This document shows positions 9,906-19,103 of a DNA stretch of 64,000 bases, piece by piece. The DNA comes from VAZQ01 sp963817015 (GTDB taxonomy: Bacteria > Pseudomonadota > Alphaproteobacteria > Rhizobiales > Xanthobacteraceae). The stretch's first letter is position 1; every line of letters starts with the position of its first letter. The stretch lies in contig CAWFMV010000008.1 in NCBI GenBank assembly GCA_963817015.1, positions 310,001 through 374,000 on the forward strand. Reading direction: 5' to 3'. The notes under the pieces are model-generated. The model was given only the letters and a program-made list of their open reading frames with translations, searched no databases and was not told the DNA's origin. The position numbers and the translations under genes were made by a program.

Positions 9906-11275
9906 TTACTGACTCTGCGCTGTCGCCTGCCCCGCCGACTTCCGCCACCCCAACGCCGCCGCCTGCGCCTTGTTGAGCATCGCGAGATAGGCGAGCTTGC
10001 CCATGAGGCGCAGGCGTTCGCCGGCGCTGGTCGTGGGATCGGCGGCCTTCGTCTTCTGCCGGTGCAGCGCGGCGCGCAGCTTGCGCCTGTCCTGGCGCGA
10101 CAGGCCCATCGTTTTGTTGACGATCACGCCGGTGACCGACTGGCGCTGGCCGGCGCGCATGATCCGTGTCTTCCCGGCGTTGACGGAAAATCCCTCGGCC
10201 GTAACGATTGTCGGCACAAGCTTCAAGAGCTTGGCGATCTTCGCCGTATCGTTGCCCGAGAACGTCAGGTCGTCGGCGTAGCGCGTATAGGCAAAGCCGT
10301 GCTTACGCGCGAGGCCCGCAAGGCGGCGGTCGAGCCGCAGCAGAATCGCGTTGCAGATCCCGGGGCTCGTCGGCGCGCCCTGCACGCAGACGCGCGGCCC
10401 GGTCGGCACATGATAAAGCTTGCCTTCGGCCGCGACCGGCTGGCGCGGCGCCTCGGTCATCAGCACCGCAAGCGACGCCGCCACCGGATAGCTGTAGCCA
10501 AGCGCGATCAGGAGCCCGCGCACGCGCCCGTAGTGGATCGTCGGAAAGCAGTTCTTGATGTCGAAACGCAGCACCACCGCCTTGCCGACATGCGGCGCCG
10601 CATTGCTGGCGATCGAGCGGCCGCGCACGAAGCCATGCGCGTGCTCGCTTTTTGGCAACTTGCGCACCAGGAGCCGGTCGAGCTTGCGCAACACCTCCTT
10701 GAGGCGGCGCTTGGGCGCATGGATGAGCCGCTCGCCGCCCGAGCGCTTCGGGATCGCGAAGGTGATGTAGTGCGGCACAGTCTCGCGCTGGCGATGCTGG
10801 CTCAGATGACGCAACTGCCCGATCGTCAGTGACAGCGCGGCGGCGATATCGGCTTCCGTCTTCCAGACCGGCAGGCCATAGCGTTTGAGCTGCTCCTCAT
10901 CGGCCGCAAGGTCCATCACGTCGCGGTTGCGGGTGCGCAGCGACGGTCCGAACAGCCGATCGGCCTCGCGCTCGTCAGGTACTTGATCTTGGGCGGCGGC
11001 GGCCAGCGGCGCTGGTTGGGATCGGGCGGCGGCTTCGGCAGGAGCCGGTTGTCGCGCGCCACCAGCCTGCGATGGTGCGGCTTCAAGGGGCCGCTGGTGC
11101 GGACGACTTCCTGCTTGAAGGTCGCATCTCCAGTACCGGCGACGCTCGAGACATCGCGCTGCGGCGCCTTTGCCCAGGCCTTCGCGGCCTTTCGGCGCTG
11201 ATAGGCCTTCATCAGCGCGCGCGTGATCGCATAGACCAGAATAAGGATCGCAAGAGCGACGATCAGCGGCGGCAT
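9906..11275 (-). CDS. Retron-type reverse transcriptase with N-terminal membrane segment (frameshifted)
   Basis: This is an RNA-directed DNA polymerase. The RT core shows FDIKNCFPTIHYGRV (motif A), QGAPTSPGICN, and the catalytic YADD in YTRYADDLTFSG. Retron hallmarks are both present: an NAXXH element (NAAPH, just before motif A) and VTG (in SVTGVIVNKT). The frame from MPPLIVALAILILVYAITR (11275) gives a transmembrane helix, a basic proline-rich linker, and then KIKYLT at about 10980. There one missing base shifts into DEREADRLFG and the RT. The joined protein is about 456 residues. It is the last gene of an operon with the SWIM and helical-repeat genes. A diversity-generating or group II intron RT is unlikely. 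Confidence 0.85.
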
Positions 11276-11307
11276 GGCGCCACCATCGATCGCGGCATGA
11301 TGGAAGG

Positions 11308-11473
11308 CGCAATCCCCGGGCCGGCCGACCCACCACCAACGAGGCTTTGGACCCGTGGACTCCCCGCGTTCCGTACGTGGGGAACCGTGGCGATGTGATG
11401 GGGACAGGAAGCCACCACGGCGAAGCACCGTGGCATAGGAAGCTGGAAGGCCCTGCCTGACCCGGGGACTGCG
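11308..11473 (-). ncRNA. Candidate retron msr-msd RNA
   Basis: On the minus strand CGCAGTCCCCGGG (11461-11473) and CCCGGGGATTGCG (11308-11320) are complementary over 13 positions with a single G-U pair. These are the arms expected for a1 and a2 of a retron RNA. The enclosed 140 bases hold a hairpin CCACGG-TGCTTCG-CCGTGG (11415-11433) and a second stem TCCCC/GGGGA (11361-11383). The element lies between the SWIM gene and the RT and ends 32 bases before the RT start. Which part is copied into msDNA cannot be told from sequence alone. Confidence 0.65.
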
Positions 11474-11486
11474 TAGCTGAAAGTCG

Positions 11487-11522
11487 CTTGGTCGCTGAAG
11501 ATCACTTGGTCGCTGAAGATCA
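11487..11522 (-). repeat. 18-bp tandem duplication at the SWIM gene stop
   Basis: CTTGGTCGCTGAAGATCA (plus strand) occurs twice without a gap at 11487-11504 and 11505-11522. The stop codon of the SWIM gene lies at the end of the second unit. A third, partial, similar stretch (GCTGAAAGTCGCTTG) precedes it. It sits just upstream of the candidate msr-msd RNA. Confidence 0.8.
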
Positions 11523-13119
11523 TTGTGAGGCTCCTGCCTCGGCGTCGTCAACCTCCCAACGCGACGGTACCCGGCGTGTGGTCGCCTGCGGCTGCGGAGC
11601 GGCCGGCGCGCTCGACGGCCGATCCGCGCGCATGTCCTCGCTGGTCTTGAACAAAGCCAGCATGTGCTCGCACGGCCCCTGGTTCATCAGGTGCTCGGCG
11701 AAATGCGGACAGGTGCAGCGCCCGAAGATGATGCGGCCATTGTCATTGACCACGATCTCGACCGGATCATGCTCCGCAACGGCGCCGAGGATGCGCCAGT
11801 CGCGATAGGTGATCTCGCGCACGATCTTCTGCTTGGCCGCGCCCGAACTGGGGTCCTTGAAGGAGCGCACCTTCTTGGTCTCTTCGACGTTGCAACTCGC
11901 AACGCGCACCTTGTGGTCGGCGATGAACGCGGCAGCCAATTCCTGCCGTCGGTCGGGCGGAAAATATTTCTCCTCGTCCGCGGGAGCTTCGAACAGCTCA
12001 CGATGCCGATAGCGACGCGCCTCGACGTCGAACATGATGCGGCCCTGCCGGCACAGCCGCACCAGCACGCGCGAGGCCGTGATCTTGTCGATCGAGAGCG
12101 CGGCCGCAACCTCGTCGATCGAGGCGTGCTGGTTCTGGCGCAAATGCCCGAGCGCAGGCTCGAGCAGCGTGTCGTTGCCGGCCGCCGCCTCCGCCAGCAA
12201 GTCGAAGCCCCCGGTGCCGGTGAAGCCCGAGCCCGACCAGCCGGTAAGCCCCAAGAGAAAAGTCATGCCCGGCAGCTTCACGGCATAGAAGCTCGGCAGC
12301 GCGCGGCCCTTGAGATAGATGTCGACGGCCTCGGCAAACGGCAGCAGGCCTTCAATCAGCTTGAGCCGGCGCCGACCCCAGACGCGTGTGATCTTGCGTT
12401 CGGTGTAATTGTGCTCGGCGCCTTCGAGCGGAACGACATGCTCCCAGGGCTCGAGCACCAGGCGCGCGTCCTGGCCCGGCTCGAACTCGTAGCGGATCCC
12501 GCGCGGAGAGACCCTCGCCTTGGAATGGCGCAGGAAACGCACCGCCGCGAGCAGATCGATCGGCTTCACGCTGATGCGGGTGCCAGGCATGCCCATGGCG
12601 GCCTGCACCTGCAGGAAGCCCCGCACCCAGCTGTCGGGTAGATCGACCTTCTTCTCGAAGCGGCCGCCCGCCTCGCGAGGTGCGAACCTCGAGCCCCTCG
12701 GCGCCGATGCGGAAGGTGGTGGAGCGGCTGGTGCGCAGCTCGCCAAGCGCGCCCCAGAGCCAGGCGGTGAAGTCGATGTTGGTGGTGCCGCACACCACCT
12801 CGCCCATCGGCTCGAATACGGCAGGGTCGACGATCAGCGCCGCGTAGGTCGACTGGTCCTGGCTGAACGCCTCGAAGAAGATGCGGTCGCGATGCACCGT
12901 GATCACGGGATCGAGCAGGTCGGATTGCGCAACCCACATGTCATTCGACCAGATCGCCTCGCCGAGCGCCCGCAGCGCAATGCGCAGGATGAAGCCATGC
13001 TGGCGCACGACGCCATGAAAGCGCACGCGCCGGCGCAGGTTGGTGGCGAGGCCGACCGCGGTCGTGTCGCGGGTCGACTCCAGCAGCGACGGCGACGCAT
13101 AGTCGACGAGCACGATCAT
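11520..13119 (-). CDS. Winged-helix/SWIM zinc-finger protein of the retron (frameshifted)
   Basis: The joined product is about 532 residues. The N-terminal half starts MIVLVDYASPSLLES at 13119. The frame shifts by one base at about 12683, between GLEVRTS and EAGGRFEKKVDLP. A winged-helix-like segment follows (SIDEVAAALSIDKITASRVL, then VRLCRQGRI), and then the SWIM zinc motif C-x-C-x(14)-C-x-H in CTCPHFAEHLMNQGPCEH. SWIM domains bind nucleic acid or protein. Its start overlaps the upstream gene by 4 bases, so translation is probably coupled. I recall WHSWIM and ARM as the accessory proteins assigned to type XIII retrons, which fits this order. Confidence 0.8.
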
Positions 13120-14993
13120 GCCGCGACCTTCCCGTTGCGATAGATGACGGGGCGTTCAGCCTCGCTCGCCAGCCCCGGATGCACCGCAAGCACGCGGCCG
13201 ATGAGGCCGATCAGCTCGGCCTTGGGATATTTCTTGTTCGGCAGCTTCAACGCCTCGCGCGCGCGGGCGTGCACGCGCCGCGCCACCGCCTCGCTGTGCC
13301 GCGCCGCATTGACGAGCGCATCGAAGGCCGCCAGTCGCGTCTTGCGATGCAAGGGCCGCAACAGCGTGCCAATCAGGATCTCGATATTGTCGGCGGCGAG
13401 CGCCGAAGCACGCGGATCGGGCAGCGCCAGCACGCGATAGGCCAGCATCATGACATGGATGTTGGAGCCTTCGACCAGGTCCTGCACCGCCTGCGGCACT
13501 GCCAGGTACTGGTCGAGCGAGCGTACGAACAGCAACCGCGCCAGATCGTTGGTGCGCAGGAGGTGATCCTGGTTGAAGGTCGCGTAGGCCGGAATGCGCG
13601 TCAGCACACTCGAGGCGCGGCGCGAGAACTCGACCGGATCGCGATCGCGGATCGCCTGATAGTAGGCGGCGATCTCCGCTGCCGTCCGATCGTCTGCGTC
13701 CGCCTCCTTGTTGCGGCCCCAGAGCCGCGACCACGAGATCCGCGTTGCGTAGCGGCTCGCCAGCGTATCGACGAGATCATCGTCGTTTGCCGTCTGCGCC
13801 GCTTTCACAAGATTGGGAAAGCCGCGCCACCAGGTCGGCGTCACATTGGCGCGCAACGGACCGCGGATCAGATCGGGATAGCGCGCGTAGACGAGACAGG
13901 CGAGATTGTCGTCGAGGGAATGCACGATGGCGAGCCCCAGGCCCGGCCAGTTCCACTCGCGCGAGGCACCGGCAAGCGCGCGCAGCCGCTCGCGGCGCGT
14001 CTCGTCGGGCAACGCATCGTCGCGCATCAGCTTGCCGATGCATTCGTTGAACAGCTTGGCGTTGGTCGCTGCTCGGATCGAGGCGCTCCACAGGTCCCAC
14101 CAGCCCTTGCGCTCGGCGAGCTCAACGAAGCGCTTCGCCGGAGCATCCTTGCCCCAGCCGCCAATCGTCTCCTCGAGCTTGGCGCGTACATAGGGCATCA
14201 CGTCGCGGCCGCGCTTCTCCAGAAGCTTGAGCACGGTGCCGGCGCGCTCGATGCCATAGCCTTCCAGATGCCGGCTCTCGAGCAGGCGATTGAGCTCGGC
14301 CTGCTCAACCACCGCGTCGGCCAGGATCAGCACTTCTGTTTCCCAGCGCTCGACCGGCATCAGCTTGCGATAGAGCGCAAGGTACGTCGCTTCATCGCCT
14401 CGCATTCGGGCTGCGCCGCCAAGCCGCTCCCACATCAGGCGCTTGTTGTCGTTCCAGTACGACACCGGCAGGTGCTTGAGAATGAAAGCCGCCGAGCCGC
14501 GATCGATCTCATAAAGGCTTATCGCCGTCGCCTCGTCGAGCTGAAACCAGTCGTCGAATTCGTCGAGCGCAATCGTGCGCGCGGCGGGTGTTGGCGCTGC
14601 ACGGTAGGCTTCCACCAGCGCGGCGTTCCAGCGGGCGAGGTCAAGGCCCCAGCCTTTTGCGGCCGCGTACTTCCAGCGATGCAGGCGCCGGATCAGCGCG
14701 CCGTCGCGCTTCGCGCGCGCGGCCTGCAGCCAGGCCTCAAGATCGGCGCTGTGGTCCGCCCAATGAACGCGCGCCCATCGATCGTTCGCCGCCGTCCATT
14801 CCGAAAAATGATTGAGAATGAACGGACGGAATACCGCGCTGCTGCGGGCGTAAAGCTTCGGCCCCCAATACCACGTCAGCGCAGGCAACAGCGGATGGCG
14901 GCTGAGCCCTTCGAGATTGTCGCGAAGCCGCTGATTGTCAGGCTGGCCCTCGAGCAGTTGCTCGATCGCTCTGCGCAACTGCTTGTCGTTCAT
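13116..14993 (-). CDS. Alpha-helical repeat (ARM-like) protein of the retron operon
   Basis: The 625 residues from MNDKQLRRAIEQLLEG are almost entirely amphipathic helices of 15-25 residues, without signal peptide or membrane segment, as in ARM/HEAT-like solenoids. Trp and Arg are abundant in recurring patterns such as DLWSASIRAATNAK and WWRGFPNLVKAAQ. I see no catalytic motif. It is the first gene of the operon and overlaps the SWIM gene by 4 bases. A frame extension to 15038 adds 15 residues. By order and partners I take it as the ARM component of a type XIII-like retron. The family call is inference. Confidence 0.7.
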   Translation of the reverse strand: MNDKQLRRAIEQLLEGQPDNQRLRDNLEGLSRHPLLPALTWYWGPKLYARSSAVFRPFILNHFSEWTAANDRWARVHWADHSADLEAWLQAARAKRDGALIRRLHRWKYAAAKGWGLDLARWNAALVEAYRAAPTPAARTIALDEFDDWFQLDEATAISLYEIDRGSAAFILKHLPVSYWNDNKRLMWERLGGAARMRGDEATYLALYRKLMPVERWETEVLILADAVVEQAELNRLLESRHLEGYGIERAGTVLKLLEKRGRDVMPYVRAKLEETIGGWGKDAPAKRFVELAERKGWWDLWSASIRAATNAKLFNECIGKLMRDDALPDETRRERLRALAGASREWNWPGLGLAIVHSLDDNLACLVYARYPDLIRGPLRANVTPTWWRGFPNLVKAAQTANDDDLVDTLASRYATRISWSRLWGRNKEADADDRTAAEIAAYYQAIRDRDPVEFSRRASSVLTRIPAYATFNQDHLLRTNDLARLLFVRSLDQYLAVPQAVQDLVEGSNIHVMMLAYRVLALPDPRASALAADNIEILIGTLLRPLHRKTRLAAFDALVNAARHSEAVARRVHARAREALKLPNKKYPKAELIGLIGRVLAVHPGLASEAERPVIYRNGKVAA

Positions 14994-15091
14994 CCCGGCC
15001 GCCCTAACAGCCACAATGGTCGCGCGCAGTGTGAGCACGCCTGTGGCGGAATTGAGCCGAGATTTACTGAGCGGCGGTCAGAGAGCTTCGC

Positions 15092-15547
15092 CTACGACTC
15101 TGCCGACTGCAGCAGCGGCGCCTTCTCCTTGGCCGACTCTTCCGGTGTGGGCAGCGGCGCCGCGCCTTTCCACGGGTGGTCGGTGATATCGAACACCACA
15201 CTGTCGGGCCCGTGAAACTTGGTCTCGTAGAATGTGGTCACACCTGGTGGCCGCCGCGCAAAGCAGGTGGCGCCGAGCTTCTCGAGCTTGTCGGTGAAGG
15301 CATCGACGTCCTCGACCAGCACGCCGAAGTGATGGATGCCGCGGAAGTCGAGACCCGGCCCTTGATCCCAGCCGAACCGAAGGATCGCCAGATTGATGGT
15401 GCCATCGCTCAGGAAGACTCCGTAGGAGGAGCCCTCGCCCTTGGGCTCCGTGCGGCGCACTTCCACGAAATCAAACGCCTGCTTATAGAACTCGGCGGTG
15501 GCGTAAGGGTCTTCCGCCGCAATGGCGATGTGACGAAGCTTCGGCAT
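15092..15547 (-). CDS. VOC (glyoxalase/dioxygenase) family protein
   Basis: The 151 residues form two beta-alpha-beta-beta-beta halves typical of the vicinal-oxygen-chelate fold. Likely metal ligands are the His in KLRHIAIAAED, the Glu in SSYGVF or nearby, the His in GIHHFGVLVED, and an Asp or Glu near SVVFDITDHP. The start ATG at 15547 is preceded by GGAGA. The substrate is not predictable. It is probably a single gene, with a Pro/Glu-rich tail after residue 130. Confidence 0.8.
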   Translation of the reverse strand: MPKLRHIAIAAEDPYATAEFYKQAFDFVEVRRTEPKGEGSSYGVFLSDGTINLAILRFGWDQGPGLDFRGIHHFGVLVEDVDAFTDKLEKLGATCFARRPPGVTTFYETKFHGPDSVVFDITDHPWKGAAPLPTPEESAKEKAPLLQSAES

Positions 15548-15668
15548 TGTTGTTGTCTCCTTCGGCCCGCGCTTGGACGCAGGGAAGGGCAACCATAGCA
15601 TCTCTGCGCCCAGCGCGAAGCAGCACCAGCAGGCGTCTCAACTGATCATCCACTTGCGCCGGACGCCG

Positions 15669-15899
15669 TCACAGCATCAGACAGAAGCCGATGACAAACA
15701 TTCCGGAAGCGATGCTGGCGGCAAAGACCGCAAGCCGGCGATGACGGCGTGGCCCGTAGGCCCCCGCCTGGCGCTTGGCCCGGATCACGGCCGCCTCGAA
15801 CTCCGATGACGACGTGAACGGGCAGGCCAATGAATAACCGGCGCGCTCGAGATTGGCCTCAAGCTCGAGCATGTGCCGACGCGTACGTGGAATCCCCAT
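15669..15899 (-). CDS. Small protein with C-terminal membrane helix
   Basis: There are 76 residues, beginning MGIPRTRRHMLELEANL. A basic segment RRHRRLAVFAAS is followed by a hydrophobic stretch of about 18 residues ending at the C-terminus, suggesting a tail-anchored inner-membrane protein. I do not recognise a family. No strong ribosome-binding site is visible, so the start is uncertain. Confidence 0.5.
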   Translation of the reverse strand: MGIPRTRRHMLELEANLERAGYSLACPFTSSSEFEAAVIRAKRQAGAYGPRRHRRLAVFAASIASGMFVIGFCLML

Positions 15900-16007
15900 G
15901 GCCAGACGTTAGCGCCGCACGTGTAAATGAGCCGTGCACGCGCGAACGCGCAGACGTGCTTGGTTAATGACGGGTAACCATGCTGGTAGCCCGATATCGG
16001 CGCGACG

Positions 16008-17000
16008 TCATCCTCCAAAATTACCCGGCAAGGACACGAACAGCTCCTCGATCGGAACGATGCGCGGAATGAAATGCTGCTCGGCCATGTATTGCACGAG
16101 GGCCTCGAGCGTCGGCCGATTGGGCTCGACACCATAAGGCCAGGCGTCGCCGCCGAACACGTCGTCGATCTCCTCGATGTCGGACTGCAGCCATGGCAGC
16201 ATCGCGGCAAGCGAGCCCGCATAACGCAGTCGCGCAAGCGCGCGACGCTTCGATTCAACGAATGCCTTGTAGAGAGAGGTGGCAAGCCAGCGATGCCGCT
16301 CGTGGAGCTCGCGGCGGATGGCCACGAGATGCATGATCGGAAAGATCTTGTGCGTCTCGTAGAGTTCGCGCTCGAGCGCGCGATAGTTGGGAAACAGCCG
16401 CGCGACCGACGGATCGCGACCGAGGATCTCAGGCCTGCGCGAGCCGATCAGCGCGTCGATCTCGCCGCGCGCCAACAGCGTTGCCAGCGGCAGCCCGCTG
16501 GAATTCTGCTCGATCATGACCGGGCGCAAGAGCGCGGGCGCGTGCGGCTTGCCATGGGTGCCACCCTCTTCGACCGCACCCTGCACCCAGCGGATGGTCG
16601 AAAGATCAACGCCAAACTGATGCGCCAGATGCCCGCGCAGCCACAGCGCCGCAGTCTGCGTGTAGAGCGGCAGCCCAATGCGCTTGCCTGCGAGATCCTT
16701 GGCGGTGCGGATGCCGGCGCGTGAGTTGATGAAGATGTAGCCGTGGCGGAACACGCGCGAGGGAAACACCGGCAGCGCCACAAACCGGCGATCGCCCTGC
16801 CCGTTGAGGCTGATGAACTCGGACGCAGACAGCTCCGCGACATCGAATTCGCTGCCGCCGACCATGCGGTCGAACACGTCGCGGCCGGATTTGAGCGTGA
16901 GGCAGGTGAGGTCGACACCTTCAGGCCGCACGATGCCTTCGCGGATCGCCTCCATGCGATCGTAGCGGCAGCACGCGAAGGTCAATTGCAGACGAGGCAT
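16008..17000 (-). CDS. 4,5-dihydroxyphthalate decarboxylase-like / substrate-binding-fold protein
   Basis: The 330 residues have the periplasmic-binding type II fold of the Pht5/NMT1-like group. Segments include MPRLQLTFACCRYDRMEAI, the FDVAELSASEFIS loop, and the domain-crossing region AGKRIGLPLYTQTAALWLRG. There is no signal peptide, which favours a cytoplasmic decarboxylase-like enzyme over an ABC-transport binding protein. It stands alone on the minus strand upstream of the ribosomal protein genes. The substrate is unknown. Confidence 0.75.
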   Translation of the reverse strand: MPRLQLTFACCRYDRMEAIREGIVRPEGVDLTCLTLKSGRDVFDRMVGGSEFDVAELSASEFISLNGQGDRRFVALPVFPSRVFRHGYIFINSRAGIRTAKDLAGKRIGLPLYTQTAALWLRGHLAHQFGVDLSTIRWVQGAVEEGGTHGKPHAPALLRPVMIEQNSSGLPLATLLARGEIDALIGSRRPEILGRDPSVARLFPNYRALERELYETHKIFPIMHLVAIRRELHERHRWLATSLYKAFVESKRRALARLRYAGSLAAMLPWLQSDIEEIDDVFGGDAWPYGVEPNRPTLEALVQYMAEQHFIPRIVPIEELFVSLPGNFGG

Positions 17001-17058
17001 CGTACCAGACTAAACATCCAACCGGCCGATACTGGCCAAGGCGCACTCCATAAAGCAA

Positions 17059-17080
17059 GAGGGGCGCTTGCGCGCCCCTC
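17059..17080 (-). terminator. Terminator after rpsI
   Basis: GAGGGGCGC and GCGCCCCTC form a 9-bp stem with a short loop. On the minus strand it is followed by TTGCTTTAT. It lies about 50 bases after the rpsI stop. Confidence 0.7.
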
Positions 17081-17128
17081 CCCCACCTGCGCCCCCGCCG
17101 GTGAGACATCTTCTTGTCGCTTGTTAGT

Positions 17129-17614
17129 CTAACGTTTGGAGAACTGGAAGCTGCGCCGCGCCTTGGCCTTGCCGTACTTCTTGCGCTCGACCACGCGCGG
17201 ATCGCGGGTGAGGAACCCGCCGCGCTTGAGCGCGCCGCGCAGGTCCGGCTCGTAGGCCATCAGCGCCTTCGACAGGCCGTGACGGACGGCGCCGGCCTGG
17301 CCCGAAAGCCCACCGCCCGAGACCGTGCACACTACGTCATACTGGCTGGCGCGGTTGGTCGCCAGCAGCGGCTGCTGGATCAGCATGCGCAGCACGGGAC
17401 GTGCGAAATAGACTTCGACGGCGCGCGTGTTGATCTCGATCTTGCCGCCGCCGGGCTTGACCCAGACGCGCGCGACCGCATCCTTGCGCTTGCCGGTAGC
17501 GTAGGCCCGGCCTTCCTTGTCAAGCTTTTGCACATATTTGGGCACCTCAGGTGCCGCCGCAGGCTTCAGGGCAGAGAGTTGGTCGAGCGACTGCATGGTC
17601 TCAGCCATCGTCAC
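17129..17614 (-). CDS. rpsI: 30S ribosomal protein S9
   Basis: The 161 residues include an alphaproteobacterial N-terminal extension (Ala/Pro-rich, about 30 residues), then YATGKRKDAVARVWVKPGGG and GGGLSGQAGAVRHGLSKAL. The basic C-terminal tail ends in KARRSFQFSKR, which reaches the ribosomal P site. The start overlaps the rplM stop (ATGA), as in the conserved rplM-rpsI operon. Confidence 0.97.
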   Translation of the reverse strand: MTMAETMQSLDQLSALKPAAAPEVPKYVQKLDKEGRAYATGKRKDAVARVWVKPGGGKIEINTRAVEVYFARPVLRMLIQQPLLATNRASQYDVVCTVSGGGLSGQAGAVRHGLSKALMAYEPDLRGALKRGGFLTRDPRVVERKKYGKAKARRSFQFSKR

Positions 17615-18075
17615 GCGCTCCTCGCGTTTTTGCGGTTCATCGCGGCCACATCGAGCTTCTCGGGGTTTTGCGCCACATGCGGATGGTCGGCTCCGGGATA
17701 GACCCGCAGATTGCCGAGCTGAACGCGCGCCAGCGGGCCACGCGGCAACATGCGCTCGATCGCCTTCTCGACGATGCGCTCCGGAAACTTACCCTCATAG
17801 ATCGACTTGGCAGTCCGTTCCTTGATGCCGCCAATGTAGCCCGTGTGATGGTAATAAATTTTCTTCTCGCGCTTCTTGCCGGTCAGCACCGCCTTGGCGG
17901 CGTTGATGATCACGACCTTGTCGCCGTCATCGACATGGGGCGTGTAGGTCGGCTTGTGCTTGCCGCGCAGCCGCATCGCCACGATGGAGGCGAGCCGCCC
18001 GACCACGAGGCCGGCAGCGTCAATGACCACCCACTTCTTCTCCACCTCGGCGGGTTTCGCCGAATACGTGCGCAT
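17611..18075 (-). CDS. rplM: 50S ribosomal protein L13
   Basis: The 154 residues begin MRTYSAKPAEVEKKWVVIDA. Signatures include VVGRLAS, KHKPTYTPHVDDGD, YHHTGYIGGIKERT and the conserved RMLPRGPLARVQLGNLRVY. The ATG at 18075 has GAGGGACA just upstream. A longer frame to 18114 lacks support. It is the first gene of the L13-S9 operon. Confidence 0.97.
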   Translation of the reverse strand: MRTYSAKPAEVEKKWVVIDAAGLVVGRLASIVAMRLRGKHKPTYTPHVDDGDKVVIINAAKAVLTGKKREKKIYYHHTGYIGGIKERTAKSIYEGKFPERIVEKAIERMLPRGPLARVQLGNLRVYPGADHPHVAQNPEKLDVAAMNRKNARSA

Positions 18076-18229
18076 GGATTGTCCCTCGTTCCCTCGTCCT
18101 TCCGCAGCGCACACACACGCGCCGGTGCCTCAAGAGGTCCGGCGTAATACACCAGCCTGCCCTGCCCGGTCAACGTCTACTTTTTGGAGTAGCTCAACAA
18201 AATCATATAGTTATAAAAATGGTACTTTT

Positions 18230-18610
18230 TTACCTCTCGATGGAATTCGTCCCCTTCCCGAAAACGGCCCGCAACTCGTGTTTGGCCCGCTCAAGAGTGC
18301 GGCGGCGCGCGCCGGAAAGGCTGCGGCCAGCCCGGTTCACGTAGAACGTCAGCATGGAAAGAGCAGAGCGATAGGGGTTGGCCTTGCGGCGCTGGCTCTT
18401 AAGCGCTGAACGTTTGAGCGAAAGCGCAATCGCGTGGGGGCTTCCACCGGTGAAGACCCCGCGCTCAATGTCGAGCGCATTGCTTTCCTGGGTGACCTTC
18501 TGGGACCATCGCTTGGTCCCGCGGGCCGCTCCCTGTCGGCGTCCACGCGCCTTGGTCCGCGCCTTCGTTCGTGCCTTGGTTTTTCGCGCCTTCAGCAACT
18601 TGCTGGCCAT
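18230..18610 (-). CDS. DUF3175 family basic protein
   Basis: The 126 residues start MASKLLKARKTK, with a strongly basic first 40 residues. The family core KRWSQKVTQESNALDIERGV, SPHAIALSLKRSA and SALSMLTFYVNRAGR follows. The function of this family is not known. High Arg/Lys content and Ser/Ala-rich repeats (KARTKARTKAR) could suit nucleic-acid binding. There is no operon partner. Confidence 0.75.
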   Translation of the reverse strand: MASKLLKARKTKARTKARTKARGRRQGAARGTKRWSQKVTQESNALDIERGVFTGGSPHAIALSLKRSALKSQRRKANPYRSALSMLTFYVNRAGRSLSGARRRTLERAKHELRAVFGKGTNSIER

Positions 18611-18668
18611 CGCAATCCTCGGCGGTCCCCCTGCCGCTAACACGCCAGCGGTAGCTCCGTTCCCATTC

Positions 18669-19103
18669 TTAACGCCGAGGCGGTACCGAATAGGTCGAGG
18701 TCAGATGAGCAATGGGCTCCTCCTCTCCAGCCTCCCGGATCATGACCTCGCCGACGACAAGGCGCTTGCCAACCTTGATGAGATCGCAGTCGGCCAGGAG
18801 ATCGTTGTGGCCCGGCTTGCGCAGGAAATTGACGTTGAGGCTGGTGGTCACCGCCAAAGGCTCCCAGCCGATCGTGGCGAGCACCGCCACGTAGACCGCA
18901 TAGTCTCCGAGCGCCATGATGGTCGCGCCCGAGATCGTCGCCCCCGGACGCAGCGACTGCTCGCGGAAAGCCTGGCGAAGCCGGCAGCCGCCCGACCAAA
19001 CCTCCTCGATGGAAAGGCCGCTCGCGCTGGTCCACACCTGCGGAAATTCCGCGCTCAAGAGGCGCGTCAGCTCGTCGACCGCGAGCGCCGGCACTTTCAC
19101 CAT
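18669..19103 (-). CDS. PaaI-type hotdog-fold thioesterase
   Basis: The 144 residues from MVKVPALAVDELTRLL match the hotdog fold. The segments ATISGATIMALGDYAVYVAV and AVTTSLNVNFLRKPG are typical of PaaI/acyl-CoA thioesterases. It probably hydrolyses acyl-CoA esters. An alternative start at 19115 adds four residues. It is divergent from the enoyl-CoA hydratase-like gene, with which it may share a regulatory region of about 165 bases. Confidence 0.75.
   Translation of the reverse strand: MVKVPALAVDELTRLLSAEFPQVWTSASGLSIEEVWSGGCRLRQAFREQSLRPGATISGATIMALGDYAVYVAVLATIGWEPLAVTTSLNVNFLRKPGHNDLLADCDLIKVGKRLVVGEVMIREAGEEEPIAHLTSTYSVPPRR

Noticed and set aside
9906..11275. Diversity-generating retroelement or group II intron
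   Set aside because: No template/variable repeat pair, no accessory Avd and no maturase domain or intron RNA end is visible. The NAXXH and VTG elements favour a retron.
13179..15215. A 678-codon frame opposite the ARM-like gene
   Set aside because: The minus-strand frame has overlapping operon structure and helical periodicity, while the plus-strand protein has no fold-like pattern.
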